DNA of 64,000 nt from Soonwooa sp023440705 (GCA_023440705.1 JAEXRP010000024.1:1-64000), one strand, 5' to 3'; shown: positions 8,255 to 16,822, counted from the stretch's first letter. Notes: a model not told the origin generated them from the sequence alone. Program-made: numbers and translations.

Positions 8255-8686
8255 ATGAAAACAAATTATAATATCCTGAAATTTTTGCTAGTCTTACTTT
8301 TTAGCTTTAGTTTTTTTTTACAATTAAAGTCTCAGCAAATGGCTTATAAACCGATTAACCCAGCTTTGGGTGGTGAGTATTTTAATTATAGTTGGCTACT
8401 AAGTTCGGCTAATGCGCAAAATCAGTTTGACGATAATAAAACAACAGGTTTTAAAGCCCAAACCGCGATTGGTGGATTTCAAGAGAATCTTAATCGACAG
8501 ATTCTTAGTCAAATCTCAAAAAACTTATTTGGAGGTGAGTTTGGAGAGGCAACATTAACTCCTGGTGTTTATAATATGGGATCTTTAAATATATCGATCT
8601 CAGACTATTTTGGAGGACTAAATATCAGTATAGTTGATATCAAAACTGGTGAACAAACTAATATTAATCTTCCTAATACAAATTGA
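8255..8686 (+). CDS. csgF: Curli assembly factor CsgF
   Basis: The 143-residue protein has a signal peptide ending near residue 26 (LQLKS, then Q). The mature part matches CsgF along its length. YKPINPALGGEYFNYSWLLS followed by SANAQN corresponds to the F-NPNFGGNP..GAFLLNSAQAQN pore-binding N terminus. A helix with LNRQILSQISKNLFGG follows, and the C-terminal strands end in VDIKTGEQTNINLPN (E. coli: VTDRKTGQTSTIQVSG). CsgF plugs into the outer side of the CsgG pore and hands subunits to the nucleator. It is translationally close to csgE (three-base gap). Confidence 0.92.
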   Translation: MKTNYNILKFLLVLLFSFSFFLQLKSQQMAYKPINPALGGEYFNYSWLLSSANAQNQFDDNKTTGFKAQTAIGGFQENLNRQILSQISKNLFGGEFGEATLTPGVYNMGSLNISISDYFGGLNISIVDIKTGEQTNINLPNTN

Positions 8687-8693
8687 AATAAAA

Positions 8694-8709
8694 TAATGTA
8701 ACCCAAAAA
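8694..8709 (+). promoter_or_regulatory. Conserved leader box before csgG
   Basis: TAATGTAACCCAAAAA lies exactly nine bases before the csgG ATG. A copy with one change (C to T) lies exactly nine bases before the ATG of the next gene at 10148. The role is unknown; it may help translation initiation where no Shine-Dalgarno site is seen. Confidence 0.4.
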
Positions 8710-8718
8710 TCTGAAAAA

Positions 8719-10125
8719 ATGTATTTTAACCGTAACCTAAAAAAAGTACATTTTCTTCTTTCGATTTTATTTATTTTTCTTTACAGCTGTAGTGCTTTAT
8801 TTAAAGCTCCTACAGGTTACCAAAGTTCTACATTAGGCGAAGTGACACCTTATACAAAGTTGTTAAAAACTTTACCGGAGCCTAAAGAAAAAACGGTGGT
8901 AGCTGTTTATAAATTTAAAGACCAAACTGGTCAATACAAAGCTTCAGAGAATATTTCTAATTGGAGTACAGCGATCCCGCAAGGGACGACTTCAATTTTA
9001 TTAAAAGCTTTGGAAGACTCAAAATGGTTCACAACAATTGAAAGAGAAAATATTAGTGATTTGCTAAACGAAAGACAAATCATAAAATCTACTCGTCAAG
9101 AATATGTAGCACTTCAAAATCAAACAAGTGCTCAGAAAAGTTCAGCAACTCCTTTGCCTCCGCTCTTGTTTGCAGGGGTGATTATTGAAGGTGGTATTGT
9201 TTCATACGATACTAATATCATGACAGGAGGAGCTGGTGCACGTTATTTTGGTGTTGGAGCAAGTTCTCAATATCGACAAGATCGTATCTCTGTCTACCTA
9301 CGTGCTGTATCTACCAATAATGGTAAAATTCTCAAAACCATTTATACTTCAAAGACAATATTATCGCAATCTCTTAGTGGAAGTTTTTTCCGTTATGTTG
9401 ATCCAGAGCGTCTACTAGAAGCCGAAATTGGGGTCACAAAAAATGAACCTGTGCACCTTGCTGTAAAAGAAGCAATAGAAAAGGCTGTTTTCTCTTTAGT
9501 TTTGGAAGGCGTTAAAGATGGACTATGGGAATCGGAAGCCTCAAATAAAAAGGTAATTGATAGTCTTATTGCGAACCAAAAAACGGAGGAGGAAATTAAT
9601 GATAATTTCAGAGTTGATAATCGGATAATGGCTGATAAGCGTGGAAGTTTTGCCATTAGAGGAGGATTGCAATCGAACACTATAAAAGGTGATTATGTTA
9701 ACGCTAAGGCTAAAGTTGGATTTAATATCGGAGCTAAATTATTCATCAATAAAAGTTTTAATATAGACGCTTCTTGGTCAGATTTTTATCTAGAAAATTC
9801 TGGAATCTTCAAAAGAAAATTCAATAGTTTAGATTTTAATTTAGAATATATTCTTATGCCTTCGGATAATATAAGTCCTTATGCATATGGAGGTGTGGGC
9901 TTGATTGGATCTAGTTATTCCTATTTTAATAATATTAAAACTAAGATTAATGCTGGAGTTGGTGTCGAATATATGCCGCTGCCTAAGTTTGGGTTGAGGT
10001 TGTACGGTGAATATGACTTTGGAATGAATGACGATTGGGACAACTTTGTCAATGGGAAAAGGAATGATAATCTATTTCGAGTTGGCTTTAGTCTTAATTA
10101 TTATTTTGGAAAACCTAAAAACTAA
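8719..10125 (+). CDS. csgG: CsgG-like curli secretion pore lipoprotein with C-terminal beta-barrel-like extension
   Basis: The 468-residue protein has a lipoprotein signal (LYSC, lipidated Cys24). Residues 30-272 match CsgG in length and sequence: APTGYQSSTLGEVTPYTKLL followed by KTLPEPKEKTVVAVYKFKDQ and TGQYK, then WFTTIERENISDLLNERQII. CsgG forms the nonameric outer-membrane pore for curli subunits. An acidic linker (about 273-308) leads to an extra 160 residues of alternating strands, ending FRVGFSLNYYFG, like a small OmpA-type eight-strand barrel (pattern seen; fold inferred). E. coli CsgG ends where this extension begins. It is preceded by the TAATGTAACC box and followed by a lipoprotein gene with the same box. 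Confidence 0.9.
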   Translation: MYFNRNLKKVHFLLSILFIFLYSCSALFKAPTGYQSSTLGEVTPYTKLLKTLPEPKEKTVVAVYKFKDQTGQYKASENISNWSTAIPQGTTSILLKALEDSKWFTTIERENISDLLNERQIIKSTRQEYVALQNQTSAQKSSATPLPPLLFAGVIIEGGIVSYDTNIMTGGAGARYFGVGASSQYRQDRISVYLRAVSTNNGKILKTIYTSKTILSQSLSGSFFRYVDPERLLEAEIGVTKNEPVHLAVKEAIEKAVFSLVLEGVKDGLWESEASNKKVIDSLIANQKTEEEINDNFRVDNRIMADKRGSFAIRGGLQSNTIKGDYVNAKAKVGFNIGAKLFINKSFNIDASWSDFYLENSGIFKRKFNSLDFNLEYILMPSDNISPYAYGGVGLIGSSYSYFNNIKTKINAGVGVEYMPLPKFGLRLYGEYDFGMNDDWDNFVNGKRNDNLFRVGFSLNYYFGKPKN

Positions 10126-10138
10126 TGTAACCTAAAAA
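10123..10138 (+). promoter_or_regulatory. Second copy of the TAATGTAACC leader box
   Basis: TAATGTAACCTAAAAA overlaps the csgG stop codon and ends nine bases before the ATG at 10148, the same spacing as the copy before csgG. Confidence 0.4.
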
Positions 10139-10147
10139 CTTTGAATT

Positions 10148-11644
10148 ATGAACTTAAATAAAATTCTGCATTTCCTTTTGCTATTCCTGCTCGTATTTTC
10201 GGTAGGTTGTAGTGAGGATCTTGTGGAAAAAAGCAATAAAGCAAGCATAAAAGGCACGGTTGTTAAATACAAATCAAATGAGCCTTTATCAAAAGTGAAA
10301 ATTACGACGGCACCAACTACAGAAACTGTTTTCACTGGTGCGGATGGTAGTTTTATTATTAACGATGTGCCAATTGGAGATTATTCTGTTAAAGCAGAAT
10401 TAGATGGTTATATTATGGAAATAAAAGGTGCGAACCTCAAAGATGATGGGCAAACAGTAAGTGTGGTGTTCGAGATGAAGGACGATAATGCACTTAACTC
10501 ACCACCATCGGTTCCAGATCTTATTACCCCTGCAGATAATGCAGAAAACCAGGCTTTGTCCGTAAAATTAAGTTGGAATTGTACAGATGCGGATAGTGAC
10601 TCTTTGACTTACAAAGTAATTTTGAAAAATAATAAAAACAACAATGTTAAAACTTATAAAAACTTAGTTGATAAAGATTTAACTATTGATAGTCTTGTGT
10701 ATGGTACAAGTTATTTTTGGCAAGTCGTAGCGTCGGATAATATTAATCCTGAGGTTTTTAGCAAGATTAATAAATTCACAACTATTAAAACACCAGAAAA
10801 TCGTTTTCACTTTGTTAGAAATATAGGTAATAATTTGGGGATTATGTCCTCTAATGAAGCTGGTAACAGTTTTCAACTAACTTTAGATAATACAAGTGCG
10901 ATAAGACCAAGGAAAAGTAATGCCGCTGGTGTTATTGCTTTTATAAAAGTTGTTGATGGTAATCCCAATATTTTTACTGTGAAACCGGATGGTTCAGATT
11001 TGTTTAAAGTCACAACAATACCTATATCTGGATTTAATATCAATGAGTTGGACTTCTCCTGGAGTGCAAATGGTAAAGAAATTATGTATCCTAGTTTTGA
11101 TAAGTTATATCGTGTAAATAAAGATGGTAGCGGAACACAGTTGGTGTATCAAACACCTGATGCTAGTTTTATTTCGGAGTGCGCTTGGTCAGCAGATGGG
11201 ACAAAAATTGCTCTAAAGACTAATAATATCAATGGTTATAATGTGAAAATCTATGTCATAGATATGTTAGGGAATGTAATTAAAGATATTATAAGCGGCG
11301 TGACAGGTGCTGCTGGTGGATTAGACTTTTCGGTTGACGGAAGTAAAATTTTATATACAAAAGATATTTCAGGTTTTGAAAATAGTGATTATAGACAGCT
11401 TAATACTCACATTTTCATTTACGATTTAGTTACTGATACAACTTTAGATGTATCAAGTAAAACGAAAATCCCAGCCGGCTATATTGACATTGATCCTCGA
11501 TTTTCGCCAAACGAAGCAGAAGTTATTTTTACTCAAACTTCCAATGACGGTATATCTAGGAAAGATGTTTATAGGCTTTCTATATCAGATGAGGATTCTA
11601 GAAAGTTGCTTTTCAGCAATGCCTGGATGCCCGACTGGGAATAG
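10148..11644 (+). CDS. Curli-operon lipoprotein: carboxypeptidase-regulatory-like, FnIII-like and TolB-type beta-propeller domains
   Basis: The 498-residue protein has a lipobox VFSVGC (Cys21). Three regions follow. First, a carboxypeptidase regulatory-like domain at about residues 33-105 (IKGTVVKYKSNEPLSKVKI, then DGSFIINDVPIGDYSV). Second, a fibronectin-III-like domain at about 115-215 (KLSWNCTDADSDSLTYKV, TSYFWQVVASD). Third, a six-blade-like propeller at about 220-498 with PD40/TolB repeats (FSWSANGKEIMYPS, CAWSADGTKIALKT, LDFSVDGSKILYT, DPRFSPNEAEVIFT). No known enterobacterial curli protein has this layout. Its position as the last gene before the operon terminator suggests a surface or periplasmic role in fibre assembly or anchoring (inference). 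Confidence 0.85.
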   Translation: MNLNKILHFLLLFLLVFSVGCSEDLVEKSNKASIKGTVVKYKSNEPLSKVKITTAPTTETVFTGADGSFIINDVPIGDYSVKAELDGYIMEIKGANLKDDGQTVSVVFEMKDDNALNSPPSVPDLITPADNAENQALSVKLSWNCTDADSDSLTYKVILKNNKNNNVKTYKNLVDKDLTIDSLVYGTSYFWQVVASDNINPEVFSKINKFTTIKTPENRFHFVRNIGNNLGIMSSNEAGNSFQLTLDNTSAIRPRKSNAAGVIAFIKVVDGNPNIFTVKPDGSDLFKVTTIPISGFNINELDFSWSANGKEIMYPSFDKLYRVNKDGSGTQLVYQTPDASFISECAWSADGTKIALKTNNINGYNVKIYVIDMLGNVIKDIISGVTGAAGGLDFSVDGSKILYTKDISGFENSDYRQLNTHIFIYDLVTDTTLDVSSKTKIPAGYIDIDPRFSPNEAEVIFTQTSNDGISRKDVYRLSISDEDSRKLLFSNAWMPDWE

Positions 11645-11663
11645 GTTACATTTTTTTCAGAAA

Positions 11664-11698
11664 GAACCTCTTCAATATTGAAGAGGTTCGTTTTTTTT
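11664..11698. terminator. Curli operon terminator (bidirectional)
   Basis: A perfect 26-base palindrome at 11664-11689 (arms GAACCTCTTCAAT and ATTGAAGAGGTTC) is followed by a run of eight T. Seven T lie just before it, so it also serves the convergent regulator gene. Confidence 0.9.
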
Positions 11699-11705
11699 AA
11701 ACTAA

Positions 11706-12359
11706 TTAATGATCAATAAGATTGTGTTGAATGGCAAAACGTACTAATCCGGTAGAGTTTCTAATATTCAACTTTTGAAAAATATGTCTTCGATGTGTTT
11801 CGACAGTATTGAAACTAATAAATAATTTATCAGAAATTTCTTTACTGTTGCAGCCATCACATATAAGTTGGATTACTTCCAATTCTCGATTAGTAATGCT
11901 GTCGAGTGTATCGCCAAGACTTAAGTTTTTTTGAGAATTAGGAGAGTTAAGTAAAGACTGCATGATTTTTTCACGAAGTTCTTCACCAACATACTCTTTT
12001 CCATTTTTGATGCAAGTTAATGCCTCAACTACTACTTTACTATCATTGTGTTTTTCGACAAATCCATCGATACCAAGTTGAAAAAGATCGGTAATTCTTT
12101 TAATCTTGTTCTCACCAGTTAAGATTAGGATTTTCGTATTTTGATGAAGTTTTTTTATAGATTTGATAAACTCTGTAGGATTTTCGTTTTCAAATACTAT
12201 TTCAGTAATTATTAAATCGACTTGGTTTTTTTCTAACCATTGGCTAGCTTCATAATGAGAGTTTGTAAATCCTGCAATCTCAAATCCTTTTTTTCGAGAT
12301 AGGAGTGATACCAAACCATCAATAACGATTTGATGTTGGTCAATAATGTAAATTTTCAT
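11706..12359 (-). CDS. LuxR/NarL-type response regulator with Glu at the phospho-acceptor site
   Basis: The 217-residue protein has an N-terminal receiver-like domain (1-120) and a C-terminal LuxR helix-turn-helix (about 150-215: TNRELEVIQLICDGCNSKEI and FNTVETHRRHIFQKLNI). In the receiver, Asp7 is kept but its usual acidic partner is Gln8 (IIDQHQIV). The expected phospho-Asp is Glu53 (DLIITEI). Thr81 and Lys103 are present. Such a receiver is probably not switched by normal phosphorylation, and Glu may mimic the active state. It lies convergent to the curli operon and shares its terminator. By analogy with CsgD, also a LuxR-type regulator with an atypical receiver, it is a candidate curli regulator (inference). 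Confidence 0.88.
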   Translation of the reverse strand: MKIYIIDQHQIVIDGLVSLLSRKKGFEIAGFTNSHYEASQWLEKNQVDLIITEIVFENENPTEFIKSIKKLHQNTKILILTGENKIKRITDLFQLGIDGFVEKHNDSKVVVEALTCIKNGKEYVGEELREKIMQSLLNSPNSQKNLSLGDTLDSITNRELEVIQLICDGCNSKEISDKLFISFNTVETHRRHIFQKLNIRNSTGLVRFAIQHNLIDH

Positions 12360-12497
12360 TTGGTTATTTAGTTTTAGTTTAAAATTATTTAGTTTTTATG
12401 GTGACATATTGATGTGTATTTCAATTGTTTTTTGTGTTTTAAAATAAGAGTACTGCAAGATACTGATTTTAAATAAAATATAACTGATTTTAAAACA

Positions 12498-12908
12498 TTA
12501 TTTACTCCATTTTGTATCAATTAAAGCCATAAGAAATTCTGGACATTTAATAATTTTATTATTTTCGGCATTCAGAAAGAATAGAGTAGTACTGGCTTCT
12601 GTAATTTTTTCATCATTTTCATTATATATTTCGTAATCAAAGATGATTCTTACGCCAGGTTTTGTTTTAACATAAGTTTTAATATTCAAAACTTGGTCAT
12701 ATAACGCAGGTTTTATATATTTGATTTGATATTCCGACACGGGAAGAAAAATACCTTTCTTTTCGATCTCATCATAAGATATTCCAAGTGAACGAAATAG
12801 CTCTACTCGGGCTACTTCTAAGTAGGTTGCATAGTTACCATAATAGACATATTTCATAGGGTCAGTTTCGGCGTAACGTACTCTTATTGAGGTTTTTGTG
12901 TGTATCAT
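12498..12908 (-). CDS. Acyl-CoA thioesterase, YbgC/FadM-type hotdog fold
   Basis: The 136-residue protein has the 4HBT signature near its N terminus: IRVRYAETDPMKYVYYGNYA, then YLEVAR. Asp16 matches the catalytic Asp of the YbgC-like group, and Tyr/Gly/Asn-Tyr occupy the usual GHVNNA.Y position. These enzymes hydrolyse short- or medium-chain acyl-CoA thioesters; the substrate is not predictable here. A good minus-strand promoter precedes it. It is divergent to dnaA, 136 bases away. Confidence 0.9.
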   Translation of the reverse strand: MIHTKTSIRVRYAETDPMKYVYYGNYATYLEVARVELFRSLGISYDEIEKKGIFLPVSEYQIKYIKPALYDQVLNIKTYVKTKPGVRIIFDYEIYNENDEKITEASTTLFFLNAENNKIIKCPEFLMALIDTKWSK

Positions 12909-12930
12909 TTTAAGTGATTATTAATACATA

Positions 12931-12962
12931 CAAATATATTTTTTAATAAGCAATAGAGCAAA
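12931..12962 (-). promoter_or_regulatory. Promoter of the thioesterase gene
   Basis: On the minus strand TTTG (12959-12962) and TATATTTG (12931-12938) are 20 bases apart and fit the Bacteroidota TTTG/TAnnTTTG form. The leader to the ATG would be about 18-20 bases. Confidence 0.55.
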
Positions 12963-13044
12963 AATTTTTTTTATTAAATTATAATTAGATATTTGTCACC
13001 CCTATGAAAATTAGTGGTCTAACCTGGAAAAAGCAGCAAGAAAA

Positions 13045-14496
13045 ATGAATGAAAATTTAGTTTTGATATGGGAAAAATGTCTTCAGTTCATGCGAGATAA
13101 TCTCAACGCTGCGGAGGATCATTCGGACCTTAAAAAATTAGAAAACTCTTTTGATTTATTATTTGATAAAGTTAAACCATTATCTTTAGTTAATCATAAT
13201 TTGACTTTATTAGTTCCTAGTGACTTTTATAAAGAATATATCGAAGACAATTATTTGTCTTTGCTATCTGCTGCGCTTAAAAAATACATTGGTAAAGGAG
13301 TTAAGCTTTGGTATTCTGTTATGGAAAACAAACCAGTTGGTAAAGAAGCTCCAATTACTGTTAATGTAAAAGGTAATAGTACGCAAACGCCAAAAATCCA
13401 AGAAGCTCTACCAATCCAAAAAGAAACGAACATTAATCCGTTCGTGGTTCCAGGTATCAAAAAAGTTAATATAGAATCTAACCTAAAAGCAGATTTATCG
13501 TTTGATAATTTTGTAGAAGGAGAGAGTAATAAATTGGCTGCGACGGTTGGTAAAACTATTGCTAAACGTCCTGGTGCAACGGCTTTTAACCCATTGTTTG
13601 TACATGGTGGTTATGGTGTTGGTAAGACGCACTTAGCGCAAGCTATTGGTCTAGAAGTTAAAAATTCTTGTCCTGATAAAGTGGTTTTATATCAATCTTC
13701 AGAGAAATTTATTCAAGATTTTATTAAAGCTGCAAAGTCTCAAAACAAAACAGATTTCCAAAATTATTATCAGTTAGTTGATGTTTTAATAATTGATGAT
13801 ATCCAGTTTTTATCAGGAAAAGCGGCAACACAAGATAGTTTCTTCCATATTTTTGATTATCTACATCAAAACGGAAAACAGATTATTTTAACGTCTGATA
13901 AAGCGCCAGCTGATATTATGGACATTCAGGAACGTATTGTTTCTCGTTTCAAATGGGGTTTAACAGCAGAAATTAAATCGCCTAACTTCGAGACACGTCG
14001 TCAAATTATCGTTGATAAATTAAGTCGTGACGGTATCGTTTTAACAGACGATATGCTAGATTTCTTAGCAACAGAGGTTAAAACCAACGTTCGTGAGTTG
14101 ATGGGTGTTATCAATTCGGTGATTGCTTACTCAACAGTTTATAAGTCAGATTTAAGTTTAGAATTACTTAAAGAAACGATTAATAAAATCGCGACAACTC
14201 AGAAGAAAACAATCAATATTCCGTACATCCAAGAAGTGGTTTGCGAATATTTCGGGATCAACAGAGAGTTGTTGTTATCAAAATCTAGAAAAAGAGAAGT
14301 AGCTTTGCCAAGACAGTTAGCCATGTATTTTGCAAAAGAATTAACCAATTCTACCTATACCAAAATCGGTGAAGAAATGGGCGGAAAAGACCATTCGACG
14401 GTAATCTACGCTTGCGACACGATTCGTGATGTTTCGAAAATCGATAAAGAAATCAAAAAATATATCAAAGATTTGAAAGAGCGTATCAATCATTAA
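13045..14496 (+). CDS. dnaA: Chromosomal replication initiator protein DnaA
   Basis: The 483-residue protein has all four DnaA domains: the N-terminal interaction domain (1-90), a variable linker (about 95-145), an AAA+ domain and the C-terminal DNA-binding domain. Walker A is GGYGVGKT (188-195) and Walker B is LIIDDIQFL. The DnaA signature GGKDHSTVIYA is near residue 450, with the helix-turn-helix TYTKIGEEMGG before it. DnaA binds DnaA boxes and opens the origin. No cluster of TTATCCACA-like boxes is visible in the 136 bases upstream or within the downstream gap, so the origin is probably elsewhere. A hairpin terminator follows at once. Confidence 0.97.
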   Translation: MNENLVLIWEKCLQFMRDNLNAAEDHSDLKKLENSFDLLFDKVKPLSLVNHNLTLLVPSDFYKEYIEDNYLSLLSAALKKYIGKGVKLWYSVMENKPVGKEAPITVNVKGNSTQTPKIQEALPIQKETNINPFVVPGIKKVNIESNLKADLSFDNFVEGESNKLAATVGKTIAKRPGATAFNPLFVHGGYGVGKTHLAQAIGLEVKNSCPDKVVLYQSSEKFIQDFIKAAKSQNKTDFQNYYQLVDVLIIDDIQFLSGKAATQDSFFHIFDYLHQNGKQIILTSDKAPADIMDIQERIVSRFKWGLTAEIKSPNFETRRQIIVDKLSRDGIVLTDDMLDFLATEVKTNVRELMGVINSVIAYSTVYKSDLSLELLKETINKIATTQKKTINIPYIQEVVCEYFGINRELLLSKSRKREVALPRQLAMYFAKELTNSTYTKIGEEMGGKDHSTVIYACDTIRDVSKIDKEIKKYIKDLKERINH

Positions 14497-14514
14497 TCGA
14501 TGATAAATAATATA

Positions 14515-14553
14515 GAAAAGGCTTTAATTTATTTTAAAGCCTTTTCTTTTTTT
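14515..14553 (+). terminator. Terminator after dnaA
   Basis: GAAAAGGCTTTAA at 14515-14527 pairs exactly with TTAAAGCCTTTTC at 14534-14546 and is followed by a run of seven T. Confidence 0.88.
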
Positions 14554-14567
14554 AATAAATTCACAAC

Positions 14568-15032
14568 ATGAAAATTTTAATGCTTTGTTTAGGAAATATC
14601 TGTCGTAGTCCATTGGCAGAAGGAATATTGAGAAGTAAATTATCCTCTGACTTTGAGGTTGATAGCGCCGGAACAATCTCGATACATGAAGGTGAAAAAG
14701 CGGACAAGCGTTCTATAAAAGTGGCTGCTAACCACCATGTCGATATTAACGAACATCGCTCGCGCCCGATTACTGCTAAAGATTTTGAAAATTTTGATAG
14801 AATCTATTGTATGGATTTACATAATCTTCAAGATGCATTATCAATGGCGAAAAATGATGAACAACGTGCAAAAGTTAGTTTAATTTTGGATGTTCTTAAT
14901 TCTGGAAAAAGCAATGAAGTTCCCGATCCGTATTGGGGCGACTTATCAGATTTTGAAAACATTTATCAAATGTTGGATGAAGCCTGCAATGTGATTGCAA
15001 AGGAAATTAATTTTAATTCAAAAACAATATAA
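14568..15032 (+). CDS. Low-molecular-weight protein-tyrosine phosphatase
   Basis: The 154-residue protein begins MKILMLCLGNICRSPLAEG. This is the catalytic P-loop C-X4-C-R-S of the family, with nucleophile Cys7 and Arg13. The general-acid Asp is in VPDPYWGD near residue 125. These enzymes remove phosphate from phosphotyrosine or small phosphoesters; in bacteria they often control exopolysaccharide kinases, but no such genes are adjacent. The stop codon is one base from the start of the next gene, so the two are co-transcribed. Confidence 0.93.
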   Translation: MKILMLCLGNICRSPLAEGILRSKLSSDFEVDSAGTISIHEGEKADKRSIKVAANHHVDINEHRSRPITAKDFENFDRIYCMDLHNLQDALSMAKNDEQRAKVSLILDVLNSGKSNEVPDPYWGDLSDFENIYQMLDEACNVIAKEINFNSKTI

Positions 15033-15033
15033 G

Positions 15034-15732
15034 ATGTTGTATTTGTTACCAGCATATTTGTCAGAAAATTCGCCGATTGATTATTTTGCGCCAACCATTC
15101 GTGAGATTATTATGAATGTTGATCATTTTTTTGTAGAGAATGAAAAAACGGCTAGACGTGTTATTAAATTTTTTGCGCCTGAAAAAAAACAATCTGAACT
15201 AAAATTATATTTACTCGACAAATATTCTGAAGCCTCGGATCTCAAAGAAGCGCAAGACTTGATGAAGTCGGATGTGGATTTTGGATTGTTGTCAGAAGCT
15301 GGCTTGCCATGCATTGGTGATCCTGGAAATATTATGGTGAAGTGGTCGCACCAACACAACATAAAAGTTGTTCCAGTTAATGGACCTAGTTCTTTTGTTT
15401 TGGCTTTGGTGGCGAGTGGATTTAACGGACAACAATTTAGTTTTAGTGGCTATTTGGCGATCGATAAGCAAGAAAAGAAAAAGCAAATTCAGCATTTAGA
15501 AAGCCTGATGCAGAAGACTGGTTTTACTCAAATTTTTATGGAAACGCCTTATCGCAATAACCAAATGTTGGAGGATTTAATTAAATATCTACAACCAAAC
15601 ACTCAGCTTTGTATCGCGGCAAATATCAACGATCCTGAGCACGAATTTATCAAAACAAAATCTGCTAAAGATTGGTCAAAATCTAAACCAGAATTACATA
15701 AAATCCCTGCCGTTTTTTTAATCGGAAAATAA
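15034..15732 (+). CDS. SAM-dependent methyltransferase of the tetrapyrrole-methylase (RsmI-like) fold
   Basis: The 232-residue protein (start at ATG 15034, right after the previous stop) has the family's order of motifs: a short N-terminal strand (LYLLPAYLSE), VDHFFVENEKTARRVIKFFAP, and the SAM-binding GLLSEAGLPCIGDPG, then VVPVNGPSSFVLALVASGF. The last part resembles the RsmI family, which 2'-O-methylates C1402 of 16S rRNA. It diverges from classical RsmI (shorter, with a different C terminus), so the substrate is uncertain. An in-frame ATG at 14995 would overlap the upstream gene and is less likely. Confidence 0.85.
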   Translation: MLYLLPAYLSENSPIDYFAPTIREIIMNVDHFFVENEKTARRVIKFFAPEKKQSELKLYLLDKYSEASDLKEAQDLMKSDVDFGLLSEAGLPCIGDPGNIMVKWSHQHNIKVVPVNGPSSFVLALVASGFNGQQFSFSGYLAIDKQEKKKQIQHLESLMQKTGFTQIFMETPYRNNQMLEDLIKYLQPNTQLCIAANINDPEHEFIKTKSAKDWSKSKPELHKIPAVFLIGK

Positions 15733-15754
15733 TAAAATACCAAACACAAATACT

Positions 15755-16822
15755 ATGAAAACCACATTTCCATTTTATCTAAAACTCTCGAGTGTCCTTG
15801 TAAGTATAGTGATTTTAGGTTTTTTAGCTAAACTTGGCGAACGCATTATTGTACCCATGATTTTGGGTTTGTTATTTTCAATTTTGTTAACGCCCGCTAG
15901 TCGTTTTTTAGAAAAGAAACTAAGGTTTTCTAGAAGTATGTCGTCGATATTTGTTAGCATTTTAGCAATGTTAGCGATTTCGGGAGTTGTTTATATTATG
16001 GCGGTTCAGATTGGTAAGTTATCCGAAGATTGGCCAGCTTTCCAAAAGCAAATTACAGATCTGTTTGATCAGTTACAGAGCTGGTTTTACAACACATTTG
16101 GTGTTAAACGTAGTGAGCAATTAACTTATATTAATGATACCGCCAAAAAAAGCATTAGTACAGGAACAGCTATTTTGGAAAAGATTGTCAGTTCGGTATC
16201 TTATGTTTTGATGATTTCTGCATTTACATTTTTGTTCACTTTATTTTTCTTGTTGTATAGGACTCGATTAGTTCACTTTTTAGTCTTAAGTTTTAGCAAA
16301 GACGAACATAAAAATGTTGTGTACGAAGTTGTTGAAAATATTCAATTTATGGTAAAGAAATATCTAGTAGGTTTGTTTTTACAAATGATAATAGTGATGA
16401 TTTTATCCTTTATCGCGTATACAATTATTGGGATTAAATACAATGTCATGTTAGCGGTTTTAACAGGAGTTCTCAATATTTTACCATACATCGGCATTTT
16501 TACGGCTTTGCTTATTGGCGTTCTCATCACATTTGCAACCTCAAGTTTATCGAGTGTATTATTCTTAGTGATTTCTATAGTTGTTATCCATGCGATAGAT
16601 GGCAATATTATTATGCCAAAAGTTGTCGGTTCTAAAGTCAAGATTAATTCACTTATTGTGATTATTGGTTTGGTAGTTGGAGAGATGCTTTGGGGGATTT
16701 CTGGGATGCTGTTAACGATTCCGATTCTTGCCATTGCAAAAATTGTGTTTGACCGTATCGACAATACCAAAGCTTGGGGTTATCTAATGGGCGAAGACGA
16801 CGATGATGAAACCGAAAAATAG
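15755..16822 (+). CDS. AI-2E family transporter (PerM/TqsA-like membrane protein)
   Basis: The 355-residue protein has an early pair of membrane segments (about 10-75), an amphipathic stretch (SEDWPAFQKQITDLFDQLQS) and further membrane helices to residue about 335. It contains GVLNILPYIGIFTALLIGVL and DGNIIMPKVVGSKVKINSL, hallmark segments of the AI-2E/UPF0118 family. Members move small molecules or ions (AI-2 export, Na+/H+ exchange); the substrate is not predictable here. The C terminus is highly acidic (GEDDDDETEK). It lies 22 bases after the methyltransferase and probably ends that operon, since a perfect hairpin follows. Confidence 0.9.
   Translation: MKTTFPFYLKLSSVLVSIVILGFLAKLGERIIVPMILGLLFSILLTPASRFLEKKLRFSRSMSSIFVSILAMLAISGVVYIMAVQIGKLSEDWPAFQKQITDLFDQLQSWFYNTFGVKRSEQLTYINDTAKKSISTGTAILEKIVSSVSYVLMISAFTFLFTLFFLLYRTRLVHFLVLSFSKDEHKNVVYEVVENIQFMVKKYLVGLFLQMIIVMILSFIAYTIIGIKYNVMLAVLTGVLNILPYIGIFTALLIGVLITFATSSLSSVLFLVISIVVIHAIDGNIIMPKVVGSKVKINSLIVIIGLVVGEMLWGISGMLLTIPILAIAKIVFDRIDNTKAWGYLMGEDDDDETEK

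Noticed and set aside
12909..13044. Replication origin next to dnaA
   Set aside because: No cluster of DnaA boxes (TTATCCACA-like) or clear unwinding element was found in the gap before or after dnaA.
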